DNA of 64,000 nt from Hyphomicrobium sp. 12-62-95 (GTDB taxonomy: Bacteria; Pseudomonadota; Alphaproteobacteria; Rhizobiales; Hyphomicrobiaceae): positions 183,128 through 247,127 of the forward strand of contig NCCZ01000009.1 in assembly GCA_002279935.1 (NCBI GenBank), written 5' to 3'. The notes beneath the pieces were generated by a model that saw nothing but the letters and a program-made list of their open reading frames with translations, was not told the origin of the DNA and searched no databases. Positions 52,002-60,883 of the stretch are shown here, one piece after another. A program made the position numbers and the translations under genes. The first letter of the stretch is position 1; each line of letters starts with the position of its first letter.

Positions 52002-52604
52002 TTAGCTTGGCAGCCGCTTCGCTTTGGCCCATACAGCTGGAATTTCCTCCCACCGCAGTCGCCACCGAGCTTTGACCCTCATGGAAGGGTGAGCGGATAC
52101 CACTACTTTCAGCCCTCTCTCTGACAGATAATCATGCGCTCGTTGCGCCTTTGCGCCGACAAGAACGCAGGTCCGGACGCATTTGAGGAGCGCTAGCAGT
52201 CCATCCAAGTGCTCTAGGCCGTGCCGTAACTCCAGAGCTGTTGTCCTAATGCTACCGTTCCAAGACGGCATCACGTTCCAAATGATGGATTGCTGCCTCT
52301 CAATGCCCGCTTGCTTCATGAAACGAAAAGTTGCCTCCGCTGTAGGGTCATCATTGTCTCTGCTGATAAATCCTGACCCGCGGCCGGTCGCTGTCATTGG
52401 TCCAGGCTTCTCAAACAAAAAGAGTATGCAGGCATTAATGCCGCCGTCGAATGGGTCAAAATAAGGTACATCCACGTCACCTTTGCGCAGCGAATTTGTA
52501 AATTCAGTCAGCGGAAGAACGTGTGGCGCGTTAAGTAGGCTTATTCGGTGCGCTACTTGGTTCGGACAAGCCAGACTTCTAGGGTTCGTAGGCAAGGTGT
52601 GCAT
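52002..52604 (-). CDS. Uracil-DNA-glycosylase-superfamily protein
   Basis: A 200-residue protein resembling a divergent uracil-DNA glycosylase group. It has PYFDPFDGG, ILFLFEKPGP, SRDNDDPTAEATF and IIWNVMPSWNG near residues 47-118, and VLVGAKAQRAH and VVSAHPS toward the C-terminus (glycosylase-like His-Pro-Ser). Catalytic residues cannot be assigned with confidence. Base composition and codon choice are visibly less GC-biased than in neighbouring genes, which suggests horizontal acquisition. It lies between the repeat-flanked GIY-YIG gene and two paralogous secreted-protein genes. Confidence 0.62.
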   Translation of the reverse strand: MHTLPTNPRSLACPNQVAHRISLLNAPHVLPLTEFTNSLRKGDVDVPYFDPFDGGINACILFLFEKPGPMTATGRGSGFISRDNDDPTAEATFRFMKQAGIERQQSIIWNVMPSWNGSIRTTALELRHGLEHLDGLLALLKCVRTCVLVGAKAQRAHDYLSERGLKVVVSAHPSMRVKARWRLRWEEIPAVWAKAKRLPS

Positions 52605-52620
52605 GCGCTATAAATAATCG

Positions 52621-53073
52621 TCACTGACACCTAACCTCAATCGTCCGGCCCGTTGTGGGGTCGTATTTGCGGCAGGGGATGGGGCCGGTGTCGAGGGGGG
52701 CGAGGGTGCCGGTTTCGACGGGGGAGGCATCCGTTGCGGTGTCGGTTCCGGCTTTGGTGGCGGCCGTTTTGGTTGTCGTACGGCGCGCGGGATTGCGTTC
52801 GGGCAGCGGCGGGTTTTTGAGGCGGGCGGACGCCGTTTCGGTCGGCGGGGTTTTGCGGTTGCCGCGCGCGCGCACGACGCGGCGCTTCTTTGTTTTCTCG
52901 GGTCCGGCGGCGCCGAAGTCTGAGACGCCGTAGCTGTTGCCCGTCTTGAAATCGATGCCGATGTTCGGCGGGCCGCCCCAGGTCTGGAGGTCGCGCGATT
53001 GCGCGTGCGCTGCGGGGGTGAGGGCCGCGCTCATCACAAGGCAGATGAGAACGGCTGAGAGGCGGGCGATCAT
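52621..53073 (-). CDS. Secreted protein with C-terminal CRKYDPTTGRTIEVRC motif
   Basis: A 150-residue protein with a signal peptide (~1-25, ending AHAQ), then a conserved patch WGGPPNIGIDFKTGNSYG, a basic low-complexity Lys/Arg/Thr linker, and the C-terminal motif CRKYDPTTGRTIEVRC. The next gene upstream (53438-53912) has the same order of parts, and a third relative is at 9460-9924. Function unknown; the final two cysteines probably pair. Confidence 0.72.
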   Translation of the reverse strand: MIARLSAVLICLVMSAALTPAAHAQSRDLQTWGGPPNIGIDFKTGNSYGVSDFGAAGPEKTKKRRVVRARGNRKTPPTETASARLKNPPLPERNPARRTTTKTAATKAGTDTATDASPVETGTLAPLDTGPIPCRKYDPTTGRTIEVRCQ

Positions 53074-53437
53074 GATGCGTGGTGTCCTGCGAAGCTTGCG
53101 AATCAGAGTCTACCTGATTATCGCCGCCGCTCCGACTGCGGGGATGCGCTTAAGGCTCGGGCGGGCTTTCTTTTTTCGGTCTCGTTGCGCGGGGGACTCT
53201 GTTTTCGCTCACGCCGGCTGTTCCAGGCGGCGCGCCCGGGCCGGCTCCGCGGGGGCGCGGCTTGCCGCGGGGCGCCTTGCTTCCCGGCGCTTTGCGCCGA
53301 AAGGGCTGGGCCACACTGCGCGGGCGCGGTTAGGGTTGCGATTGGGTGCGCTGCGCGCGCGTTTTGCGCTGGATCCCCGTCCGGCGCGCGCTTGGCGCGC
53401 TTGGACGAGGATGACGGGTGGGGCCGGTTCAACGCAG
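53074..53437. other. Intergenic region with palindromic DNA
   Basis: A 364-base spacer between the two paralogous secreted-protein genes. It holds GC-rich palindromes (around 53220-53300) and a full copy of the dispersed repeat (53349-53416). No gene is seen. Confidence 0.55.
53349..53416. repeat. Dispersed palindromic repeat, second full copy
   Basis: Nearly base-for-base the same as 50831-50900 (CGCTGCGCGCGC, GGATCCCCGTCC, GGCGCGC palindromic core, GACGAGGATGACG), in the same orientation. Confidence 0.8.
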
Positions 53438-53912
53438 TCAGTTGCAGGCGACTTCGACGGTGGTGCTGGTTGTGGCGTCGAAGCGGCGGCAGGTTTCGGG
53501 TTTGGAGGCCGTGGTTGCGCTTGTACCCTCGGACGTCGCGGCGGTGGTTGCGTCGTCCGACTTGGAGGTCGCGGACGCAGTAGCGGGTTCGTCTTTTGCC
53601 GGGCTGCTCTTGGCGACGGCTTTTGATTTGGCTGGCTTCTCTACCGTCTTCGACGCGGGCTTCTGCTTGGCCGGTTTCGCTGCGGATTTGCTCTTGGCGG
53701 GAGCCTGCTTCTTGGCGGCCGTGGGCTTTTTGTACGCGGGCTTCTTCGCGCCGCCGCTGCCTTTCGGGCGGAGCGGACTGCTTGCCGGTTGAGAAGTTGG
53801 GTCCGACGGTGGCCGGGCCGCCGTAGCCGCGGTCCTCGGCTTGGGCGAAGGCGTTGGGCGCTGCGGCGAGCGTTGAGACGAGCAGGGCGAGACAGCAGAC
53901 AAGCGCGCGCAT
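53438..53912 (-). pseudogene. Frameshifted secreted protein of the CRxF...TVEVxC family
   Basis: The N-terminal part is read from the ATG at 53912: signal peptide MRALVCCLALLVSTLAAAPN, then YGGPATVGPNFSTGKQ. It matches the start of the paralogue at 52621-53073 (WGGPPNIGIDFKTGN). The continuation GSGGAKKPAYKKP... and the C-terminal motif CRRFDATTSTTVEVAC lie in the next frame. Removing one base from the GGG run at 53766-53768 (plus strand) restores a single 157-residue frame with all family parts. This is either a real +1 insertion or a sequencing error. Confidence 0.72.
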
Positions 53913-53995
53913 TTATGGACCTCAGCAGTATGGGTTGGCCCGATCATACACCTTTGGCGGGCGCTGGGCCCTGCGGAATGCTCCGCAGGGGTGAT

Positions 53996-56983
53996 TCAGG
54001 CCGATTTTTTCGTTTGTTTTGGTTTCGTAACGGGCCCGCTTGCGTGGGTTGGCCGCCTTGCGAGGAGATCCTTCAGATATTGGCCGGTGTAGCTCTCTTT
54101 GACTTTGGCCACGTCCTCGGGGGTTCCGAGCGCCACGATGTGGCCGCCGCCGTCGCCGCCTTCGGGGCCGAGGTCGATGATCCAGTCGGCGGTCTTGATG
54201 ACTTCCAGGTTGTGCTCGATGACGACAACGGTGTTGCCAGCGTCCACCAGCTCGTGGAGCACTTCGAGAAGTTTGGCCACGTCGTGGAAGTGGAGGCCCG
54301 TGGTCGGCTCGTCGAGGATGTAGAGCGTGCGGCCGGTGGCGCGCTTCGACAGTTCCTTGGCGAGTTTGATGCGCTGGGCTTCGCCGCCAGACAGCGTGGT
54401 GGCCTGCTGGCCGATGTGGATGTAGCCGAGGCCGACGCGGGCCAGCGTTTCCAGTTTATCGCGGATGGACGGAACGGCTTTGAAGAAGTCGGCGCCTTCT
54501 TCGACCGTCATGTCGAGCACGTCGGCGATGGATTTATCTTTGAAGGTGACGGAGAGTGTTTCGCGATTGTAGCGCTTGCCCTTGCATTCCTCGCAGGTGA
54601 CGTAGACGTCGGGCAGGAAGTGCATCTCGATCTTGATGACGCCGTCGCCCTGGCATTTCTCGCAGCGGCCGCCTTTGACGTTGAAGGAGAAGCGGCCGGG
54701 TTCGTAGCCGCGCGTCTTGGCTTCGGGGAGGCCGGCGAACCATTCGCGGATGGGTGTGAAGGCACCCGTGTAGGTCGCGGGGTTGGAGCGCGGCGTGCGG
54801 CCGATGGGCGACTGGTCGATGTCGATGACCTTGTCGAAGTGTTCCAGGCCTTCGATGCGGTCGTGGGGGGCTGGATGTTCGCGGGCGCCGTTGAGCTTGC
54901 GCGAGACGGCCTTGAAGAGCGTGTCGATGAGGAACGTGGATTTGCCGCCGCCGGAGACGCCGGTGACGCAGGTGAAGAGGCCTTGCGGGATTTCTGCGGT
55001 GACGTTCTGCAGGTTGTTGCCGCGCGCGCCGACGACCTTGAGGCCGCGCTTGGGATCGGGTTTGCGGCGCGTCTTGGGTGGCGAGACGAGTTTTGCGCCG
55101 GTGAGGTATTGGCCGGTGAGCGATTTGGGATCGGCCATGATTTCGGCGGCGGTGCCTTGGCTGACCACGCGGCCGCCGTGGATGCCGGCACCGGGGCCGA
55201 TGTCGACGACGTAATCGGCGGAGAGGATCGCGTCTTCGTCGTGTTCGACGACGATCACGGTGTTGCCGAGGTCGCGCAGGTGTTTGAGCGTGCCGAGCAG
55301 GCGGTCGTTGTCGCGCTGGTGAAGGCCGATGGAGGGTTCATCGAGCACGTAGAGCACGCCGGTGAGGCCGGAGCCGATTTGTGAGGCGAGCCGAATGCGC
55401 TGGCTTTCGCCGCCCGACAGCGTGCCGGATGCGCGGGAGAGCGTCAGATAATCGAGACCGACATCGACGAGGAATTGCAGGCGGTCGCGGATCTCTTTGA
55501 GGATGCGGGTGGCGATTTCGGTTTGCTGCTTGGTGAAGGTTTTGGGGAGTTCGGCAAACCAGATGTTGGCTGAGCGGATCGACATGTCGGAGACTTCGCC
55601 GACGTGCTTGGCTCCGACTTTGACGGCAAGCGCTTGCGGTTTGAGGCGGTAGCCGTGGCAGGCTTCGCACGGGTGGGCGGACTGGTAGCGCGAGAGTTCT
55701 TCGCGAACCCATTCGCTGTCGGTTTCCTTCCAGCGGCGCGCGATGTTGCCGATGACGCCCTCGAAGGGCTTGTAGGTCTTGTAGTTCCGCGCGCCGTCCC
55801 AATACGTGTATTCGACTTCTTCGTCGCCCGAGCCGAACAGGATGGCGAGCTGCACGTGTTTGGGCAGCTTCTCCCACGGCGTCTTCATCGACACTTTGTA
55901 GTGCTTGGCGAGGCTTTCCAGCGTCTGCTCGTAGTAGGGCGAGACGGCGCCGGTTTTCGCCCAGGGATATACGGCGCCGTCGGAAAGTGAGAGCGAGCTA
56001 TCGGGGACGACGAGTTCGGCTTCGAATTGAAGTTCGGTGCCGAGACCGTCGCATTGCGGGCAGGCGCCGGAGGGGGCGTTGAAGGAAAACAGGCGCGGTT
56101 CGATTTCTTCAATCGTGAAACCCGAGACGGGGCAGGCGAAGCGCTGGGAAAAGATGATGCGCTCGTGCGTGTCATTCTTGGATTTGTTGGCGCCTTCGGT
56201 GTCGGCTTTGCCGAGCGGCCTATCGACGAATTCGGCAATCGCCAGGCCGTCGGCGAGTTTGAGGGCTTGTTCGAATGAGTCCGCGAGGCGCGAGGCGATG
56301 TCGGCGCGCACGACGATACGGTCCACGACGACATCGATGTCGTGCTTGAATTTCTTGTCGAGCTTGGGCGCGTCACCGATTTCGGTAACCTCGCCGTTGA
56401 TCTTGACGCGCTGGAAGCCCTTCTTCTGCCACTCGGCCAATTCCTTGCGGTACTCGCCTTTGCGGCCGCGCACTACGGGGGCGACGATCATGAGGCGCGT
56501 GCCTTCGGGCAGTTGCATCACGCGATCGACCATTTGGCTGATGGTCTGGCTTTCGATGGGCAGGCCCGTGGCCGGCGAATACGGGACGCCGACGCGCGCG
56601 AAGAGCAGGCGGAGGTAGTCGTAGATTTCGGTAACGGTGCCGACGGTGGAGCGCGGGTTTTTCGAGGTCGTTTTCTGCTCGATGGAGATGGCGGGCGAGA
56701 GGCCGTCGATGTGATCGACATCGGGCTTCTGCATCATCTCGAGGAACTGGCGCGCGTAGGCAGACAAGCTTTCGACGTAGCGGCGTTGGCCTTCGGCGTA
56801 GATCGTGTCGAAGGCGAGCGAGGATTTGCCGGAGCCCGAGAGCCCTGTGAACACGACGAGCGCGTCGCGCGGGATTTCGAGATCGACGTTTTTCAGATTG
56901 TGTTCGCGGGCGCCGCGCACATGTATGGTCTTGTGCGTTTCGGCGGGCTTGCGGGGGGCGGGGGATTTCGGCGGCTTGCTCAT
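53996..56983 (-). CDS. uvrA: Excinuclease ABC subunit A
   Basis: A 995-residue damage-recognition ATPase of nucleotide excision repair. It has two ABC ATPase modules: Walker [17 protein letters not shown] near residue 45 and [16 protein letters not shown] near 660-675; signature [12 protein letters not shown] and [12 protein letters not shown]. The C-terminal zinc module CEKCQGDG...CEECKGKR is intact. In the first zinc module the second cysteine is serine (CPVSGF...CPQCDG). The ATG at 56983 gives a normal UvrA N-terminus; the frame remains open to 57118. Confidence 0.97.
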   Translation of the reverse strand: MSKPPKSPAPRKPAETHKTIHVRGAREHNLKNVDLEIPRDALVVFTGLSGSGKSSLAFDTIYAEGQRRYVESLSAYARQFLEMMQKPDVDHIDGLSPAISIEQKTTSKNPRSTVGTVTEIYDYLRLLFARVGVPYSPATGLPIESQTISQMVDRVMQLPEGTRLMIVAPVVRGRKGEYRKELAEWQKKGFQRVKINGEVTEIGDAPKLDKKFKHDIDVVVDRIVVRADIASRLADSFEQALKLADGLAIAEFVDRPLGKADTEGANKSKNDTHERIIFSQRFACPVSGFTIEEIEPRLFSFNAPSGACPQCDGLGTELQFEAELVVPDSSLSLSDGAVYPWAKTGAVSPYYEQTLESLAKHYKVSMKTPWEKLPKHVQLAILFGSGDEEVEYTYWDGARNYKTYKPFEGVIGNIARRWKETDSEWVREELSRYQSAHPCEACHGYRLKPQALAVKVGAKHVGEVSDMSIRSANIWFAELPKTFTKQQTEIATRILKEIRDRLQFLVDVGLDYLTLSRASGTLSGGESQRIRLASQIGSGLTGVLYVLDEPSIGLHQRDNDRLLGTLKHLRDLGNTVIVVEHDEDAILSADYVVDIGPGAGIHGGRVVSQGTAAEIMADPKSLTGQYLTGAKLVSPPKTRRKPDPKRGLKVVGARGNNLQNVTAEIPQGLFTCVTGVSGGGKSTFLIDTLFKAVSRKLNGAREHPAPHDRIEGLEHFDKVIDIDQSPIGRTPRSNPATYTGAFTPIREWFAGLPEAKTRGYEPGRFSFNVKGGRCEKCQGDGVIKIEMHFLPDVYVTCEECKGKRYNRETLSVTFKDKSIADVLDMTVEEGADFFKAVPSIRDKLETLARVGLGYIHIGQQATTLSGGEAQRIKLAKELSKRATGRTLYILDEPTTGLHFHDVAKLLEVLHELVDAGNTVVVIEHNLEVIKTADWIIDLGPEGGDGGGHIVALGTPEDVAKVKESYTGQYLKDLLARRPTHASGPVTKPKQTKKSA

Positions 56984-57099
56984 CGTGGGTTCGTAGCGCG
57001 TGGGGACTGCGCGCCGCAATGTGGCTGTTGGCCGGTGATCCGATAGATCACGTTTCGCGCGTGATCTATACAACACGTTTGGGGTGGCATGTGGGCGAT

Positions 57100-57142
57100 C
57101 CCCTCTCCCCGTCCTCACGGGGAGAGGGTTAGGGTGAGGGGC
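57100..57142. repeat. CCCTCTCCCC-type palindrome, copy 1
   Basis: CCCCTCTCCCCGTCCTCACG, GGGAGAGGG, then TTAGGGTGAGGGGC. An inverted relative lies at 57233-57280, so the two form a pair 90 bases apart. Confidence 0.7.
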
Positions 57143-57232
57143 AGCATCCGCATGGTGGTCGCCTCGACGTCAGATGCTGAAACGCTTCCCCCAGTTGAAG
57201 AAGGTGGTTGTGTCCGCCCTCGCGCAAGCAGC

Positions 57233-57280
57233 TGCCCCTCACCCCGACCCTCTCCCCATCGAAGTCGATGGGGAGAGGGG
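57233..57280. repeat. CCCTCTCCCC-type palindrome, copy 2 (inverted)
   Basis: TGCCCCTCACCCCGACCCTC, TCCCCATCGAAGTCGATGGG, GAGAGGGG: inverted relative to 57100-57142. Confidence 0.7.
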
Positions 57281-57654
57281 GGACGGCGGCGCGCGAAAGG
57301 GCCGGCTCCGGGCGAACGGAGTCGGGTGAGGGACAAGCAGGGGGCAAGACCGGCGCGCTTACGATATGATTGGTAGAGACTGATGCGACGCACCGGTCTT
57401 GCCACGGACCACGGGGGTGGGCCCCCTTTTCGAAGCGTCGGTGCCACCACCCTGCGCGCATCTCAACACAGGTTGAACGGGGTTCTCACTCCCCCGCCGG
57501 CAGCGGTCCCCCAGGCTGACTGACCCAGCTGGCGCTCCGTTCCCCTCCCCTTCCGCAAACAGGATCCCAGCTCGAGCCTGTTCCCTGCCGAATGCGGTGG
57601 GATGTGGGGGAGGATAGGGGAGGGGTGTGGGAGCGGGGATAAGGTTTTTGCGAA

Positions 57655-57705
57655 CGTCATCCTCGGCGGAGTGCGCGTTGGCGCGCGTACGCCGGGGATC
57701 CAGCG
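57655..57705. repeat. Dispersed GGATCC...GAGGATGACG repeat (inverted orientation)
   Basis: CGTCATCCTCGG, GC-rich core, CGGGGATCCAGCG: the reverse orientation of the element at 50831-50900. Confidence 0.7.
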
Positions 57706-57784
57706 GGATGTGTGCGCGTGAGCGCACCTTAGCGCACCTTCGTCTTTTGGGTTGCGCGTGATGCGGTGTCTTCGACTGTGTCTT

Positions 57785-57834
57785 GCGCTGGATCCCCGAA
57801 CGCCATCGCTGCGCTCAGGCGTTCGAGGATGACG
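57785..57834. repeat. Dispersed GGATCC...GAGGATGACG repeat
   Basis: GCGCTGGATCCCCGAACGCC, core, GCGTTCGAGGATGACG. It faces the copy at 57655-57705. Confidence 0.7.
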
Positions 57835-57968
57835 ATGGGGGGATGTGACGTCCGCTTTGCCGTCAGATGCGGCCAAGTGCGCGATGGCAACTGAGGGCCA
57901 ATTGCAGACGATCGATGACAGTGGCGACCAAAGGTCGTTTCCCGTTGCGAACCCGTTGAAAGCCGACG

Positions 57969-58766
57969 TCAGGCGCCGGCATTCCAACCGCGCGACGCGA
58001 CAATTGCGCCGACCACTACAACGCCGACCGCAAAGATGCGGGTCAGTAAATTCTTTCGGGTCGCAACCCGTCGACTGAGTCGGCCGGCCGCGAAAGAGCC
58101 TGCGATGCCGCCGCCGACGAGAAGCCCAACAATGTTCCAATCGACGAGGCCGGATGCGGCGTAGCTCGCTGCTGTGGTGAGGCCGAACGCCGTTACGGCG
58201 ACGAGCGAACTGCTGACCGCGTTCGTTATCGGCATGCTAGTCGCCAGCATCAGTGCCGGCACGATCAGGAAGCCGCCTCCGATGCCAAAGAAACCGGACA
58301 GTAGACCGACGCCGAGACCCGTCGACAGCAGCCAGGGCAATAGATACGGCGCTGACACGCGCGTTAGACGGACGCTTGGATCGCTGCCGTTGCCTTTACC
58401 GAGGAGCATCGACAGGCCGACAGCGATCATAGCAAAGCCGAACAGTGCGAGCAGGCGCTGGCCGTCCATGGCTTTGCCTGCGGTAGCTCCGAGCGCGGAG
58501 CCGATGACTCCGGCTGCCGCGAAGACGAGCGCACAGTTCCATTTCACCGTGCTTTGACGCGCATGGCCGAAAAGACCAACCGCGGCGTTCAGGGCGACGG
58601 CGACGGCCGCCGTTCCGATTGCCACATGCGGCGACGACATCCCGACGACATAAACAAGCAACGGCACGGCCAAAATCGAGCCGCCACCACCAACAAGGCC
58701 GAGCACGAGACCGATAGCTCCGCCCGACATGACGGCAAGTGCCGCCGGGAGTGCTGCAATAGACAT
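57969..58766 (-). CDS. TSUP (TauE/SafE) permease of the persulfide locus
   Basis: A 265-residue membrane protein with two half-repeats, each opening with the family glycine cluster (LGLVGGGGSILAVPLLVYVV and GFFGIGGGFLIVPALMLATS). It probably exports sulfite or a related sulfur anion formed when persulfides are oxidised. It is third in a minus-strand operon, 18 bases after the rhodanese gene, with a BigR-type repressor gene first. Confidence 0.9.
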   Translation of the reverse strand: MSIAALPAALAVMSGGAIGLVLGLVGGGGSILAVPLLVYVVGMSSPHVAIGTAAVAVALNAAVGLFGHARQSTVKWNCALVFAAAGVIGSALGATAGKAMDGQRLLALFGFAMIAVGLSMLLGKGNGSDPSVRLTRVSAPYLLPWLLSTGLGVGLLSGFFGIGGGFLIVPALMLATSMPITNAVSSSLVAVTAFGLTTAASYAASGLVDWNIVGLLVGGGIAGSFAAGRLSRRVATRKNLLTRIFAVGVVVVGAIVASRGWNAGA

Positions 58767-58784
58767 GGGGTCAACTCCCGGGTG

Positions 58785-59303
58785 TCAAACGGTCAATCGC
58801 GGTCGGTTCCACGGCATGATAGCGAACAGCTTGGCCATGCCGCACCAGCCGGTGGCGCCAGCAAACATGAGCCCCGCGCCGACGAAACCCGACAGCGCGA
58901 TGAAGCGCGGCTCGACGAACAGGCTTGCAAGCACTCCGGTCAGCACGAGACCACCGGCGGCGAGTTGAACCTGTCGCTGCACTTCGAGCGGCTGCCGACG
59001 ATCAGCCACCACTGGCAGACCCACGCGCTTCCAGCTCTCGATTCCGCCATCCACGATGTACGCCTCACAAGCGGCTGCGTCTGCAAGCTTCTCGGCGTTG
59101 ACCGCGGTGCGGTTGCCGGATTTGCAGTGAAAGACGATGGGCTGTGAGCGACTTTCGATTGCGCTCAAGCGATCGAGCGGCATGTTGCGTGCGCCGGGAA
59201 TGCGCTCGCGCGCGTGTTCGTCGGCGCCGCGAATGTCGATCAGCGTGGCGCCATGGTCGAGCAAGCGTTTAGCTTCCATTGGGGAAATTGTGGTCAGGCT
59301 CAT
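58785..59303 (-). CDS. Rhodanese / DUF2892 fusion protein
   Basis: A 172-residue protein. Residues ~5-105 are a rhodanese sulfurtransferase domain with catalytic Cys in FHCKSGNRT (about residue 60). Residues ~110-172 are a two-helix DUF2892 membrane part ending GWCGMAKLFAIMPWNRP. It would pass sulfane sulfur at the membrane. The ATG at 59303 has GGAAGAG eight bases upstream, better than the GTG at 59312. It is flanked by the BigR-like and TSUP genes. Confidence 0.9.
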   Translation of the reverse strand: MSLTTISPMEAKRLLDHGATLIDIRGADEHARERIPGARNMPLDRLSAIESRSQPIVFHCKSGNRTAVNAEKLADAAACEAYIVDGGIESWKRVGLPVVADRRQPLEVQRQVQLAAGGLVLTGVLASLFVEPRFIALSGFVGAGLMFAGATGWCGMAKLFAIMPWNRPRLTV

Positions 59304-59342
59304 GAGGATCACTCTTCCATGTTTTGTTGGATTCGTTTGTCG

Positions 59343-59690
59343 TCAGGTCTTGGCGGGTTTCTTTCGGCTCGCCGCGACCGGCGAGCAATAGAGTTGTTGC
59401 AATTGACCAAGCAGCGTCTCAGTGCGGGGATCGGACACGCGATACCAGAGCGTCTGGCTTTCGCGCCGAAACGTCACAAGCTTTTCCTCGCGCATCTTCG
59501 CGAGATGCTGCGAGAGGGCCGATTGCGATAGATCGACCGCGTCCGCCAGCGTGCCGACGTTGGCTTCGCCCCATTCGACCAGTTTGCATAGGATCATCAG
59601 GCGCCGCTCGTTGGCGAGCGCCTTCAACAACCCCGCAACTTTCGTCGCGTTGGCCTCGAAGGTGGCGAAATCGGAAGGGGCTTGCGGCAT
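59343..59690 (-). CDS. bigR: BigR/SqrR-like ArsR-family persulfide-responsive repressor
   Basis: A 115-residue winged-helix repressor (LSQSALSQHLAKMREEKLVT recognition region). It has exactly two cysteines, Cys35 (LMILCKLVEW) and Cys102 (LQQLYCSP), at the positions of the redox pair of BigR/SqrR. These form a di- or tri-sulfide bridge with reactive sulfur species and release DNA. It is divergent from the dioxygenase-like gene and heads the rhodanese-TSUP operon, the arrangement expected for self-regulated sulfide detoxification. Confidence 0.88.
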   Translation of the reverse strand: MPQAPSDFATFEANATKVAGLLKALANERRLMILCKLVEWGEANVGTLADAVDLSQSALSQHLAKMREEKLVTFRRESQTLWYRVSDPRTETLLGQLQQLYCSPVAASRKKPAKT

Positions 59691-59727
59691 CTTGCGCGTC
59701 CTTTTATATCAGCACTTGCTAAATAAT

Positions 59728-59743
59728 CATATTCTAATATATG
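59728..59743. promoter_or_regulatory. AT-rich palindrome, candidate BigR operator
   Basis: CATATTCTAATATATG is an imperfect palindrome (CATAT...ATATG with a central TA) in the 82-base divergent spacer, in a very AT-rich island (59703-59745) unlike the surrounding DNA. A second weak palindrome (AGCACTTGCT) is at 59711-59720. Assignment to BigR rests on position. Confidence 0.6.
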
Positions 59744-59772
59744 TCAAGCCATAACCACCGAGGAGATCATCG

Positions 59773-60645
59773 ATGACCGCCCAAGCCCCCGTGATCCGAG
59801 CCTTCTTCGACGAGCCGACCAACACCGTCAGCTATCTCGTCCATGACCCAGCGACGCGCCGTGCCGCCGTCATCGATCCCGTGCTGGACTACGACCATCG
59901 CACCGGCAAGGCTTCGACCGCATCGTCCGACGCGATACTCGCTGCCGCGCAGGCCGATGACCTGGCGATCGACTGGGTGCTGGAGACACACGCGCACGCC
60001 GATCACCTCTCAGGTGCGCCTTACATCAAGCTCAAGACCGGAGCGAAGGTCGGCATCGGCGAGCACATCCGGCAAGTGCAAAAGATCTTCCGACCCGTCT
60101 TCAATGCGACCGACCTCAAGGGCGACGGCAGCGAGTTCGATCATCTGTTCCGCGATGGTGAGCAGTTTACGATCGGCAGCATCGATGTCGATGTTCTGCA
60201 CGTGCCGGGGCATACACCCGCCGACATTGCCTACCGGATCGCGGATGCTGTATTCGTCGGCGATACGCTGTTCATGCCCGACTACGGCACGGCGCGTGCG
60301 GACTTCCCGGGCGGCAATGCGCGGGAACTCTATCGCTCGATGAAGAAGCTGCTCGCCCTGCCGCCGGAAACCCGCCTCTTCATGTGCCACGACTACAAAG
60401 CGCCGGGTCGTGACCAGTTCGCCTGGGAGACAACGGTTGCGGCACAAAGATCGAGCAATGTGCACATCAAGGACGGCGTCACCGAGGACGACTATGTGAC
60501 AATGCGTGAAGCGCGCGACGCCAAGCTGGCCGCGCCGCTGCTACTGATGCCGTCGATCCAAGTCAACATCCGCGCCGGCCAACTGCCGCCCGCTGACAGC
60601 GACGGCGTCCACTATCTCAAGATCCCGGTCCGACTCACGTCCTGA
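59773..60645 (+). CDS. blh: Blh/ETHE1-like metallo-beta-lactamase-fold persulfide dioxygenase
   Basis: A 290-residue MBL-fold hydrolase resembling the BigR-linked Blh/persulfide dioxygenase group. It has the metal-binding motif ETHAHADHLSGA (His73, His75, Asp77, His78), further ligands in HVPGHTPAD and FVGDTLFMPDYG, and CHDYKAPG. The likely reaction is iron-dependent oxidation of glutathione persulfide to sulfite, which the TSUP protein could export. A GAGGAG ribosome site precedes the ATG at 59773. Confidence 0.9.
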   Translation: MTAQAPVIRAFFDEPTNTVSYLVHDPATRRAAVIDPVLDYDHRTGKASTASSDAILAAAQADDLAIDWVLETHAHADHLSGAPYIKLKTGAKVGIGEHIRQVQKIFRPVFNATDLKGDGSEFDHLFRDGEQFTIGSIDVDVLHVPGHTPADIAYRIADAVFVGDTLFMPDYGTARADFPGGNARELYRSMKKLLALPPETRLFMCHDYKAPGRDQFAWETTVAAQRSSNVHIKDGVTEDDYVTMREARDAKLAAPLLLMPSIQVNIRAGQLPPADSDGVHYLKIPVRLTS

Positions 60646-60671
60646 TCTGCGCAGCGTTCGAGGAGCGTTAT

Positions 60672-60739
60672 CCCCCAGATACCGACCGGCGAGCGAATTT
60701 TCTTCTCTGACGTCTGCTCGGTCGGTATGGGTCAGGGGG
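60672..60739. repeat. Long-range inverted repeat downstream of the dioxygenase gene
   Basis: ATACCGACCG (60679-60688) pairs with CGGTCGGTAT (60719-60728), and outside it CCCCC (60672-60676) pairs with GGGGG (60735-60739). The loop is 30 bases. It could act as a terminator, an RNA structure or a protein site. Confidence 0.5.
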
Positions 60740-60883
60740 CTGCCTTGTGTTTATCAATTTCGTCGTCCGCTGAGCCTATCAAACCGAACGCAATTCGCAT
60801 GTGATTGGCATGTCGTTCCGGCGGGCTGTTGCGTCGTTCACAGACCAATGTTAATTGTTTTAACATTGGCTAGGGGGCGGTCG

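Larger units (their letters stand above)
56984..57968. other. Repeat-rich intergenic region (985 bases)
   Basis: No gene is supported here; open frames in this stretch are incidental. It contains two inverted CCCTCTCCCC-type palindromes (57100-57142 and 57233-57280), two copies of the GGATCC...GAGGATGACG dispersed repeat (57655-57705 and 57785-57834), and another palindromic CCCTCCCC block (about 57540-57625). The uvrA promoter must lie near its left edge. Confidence 0.6.

Noticed and set aside
53789..55384. 531-codon plus-strand frame opposite uvrA
   Set aside because: Shadow of uvrA, rich in Val/Gly/Asp from the complementary codons.
57463..58140. 225-codon minus-strand frame in the repeat-rich spacer
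   Set aside because: Composed of dispersed repeats and the start of the TSUP region in another frame.
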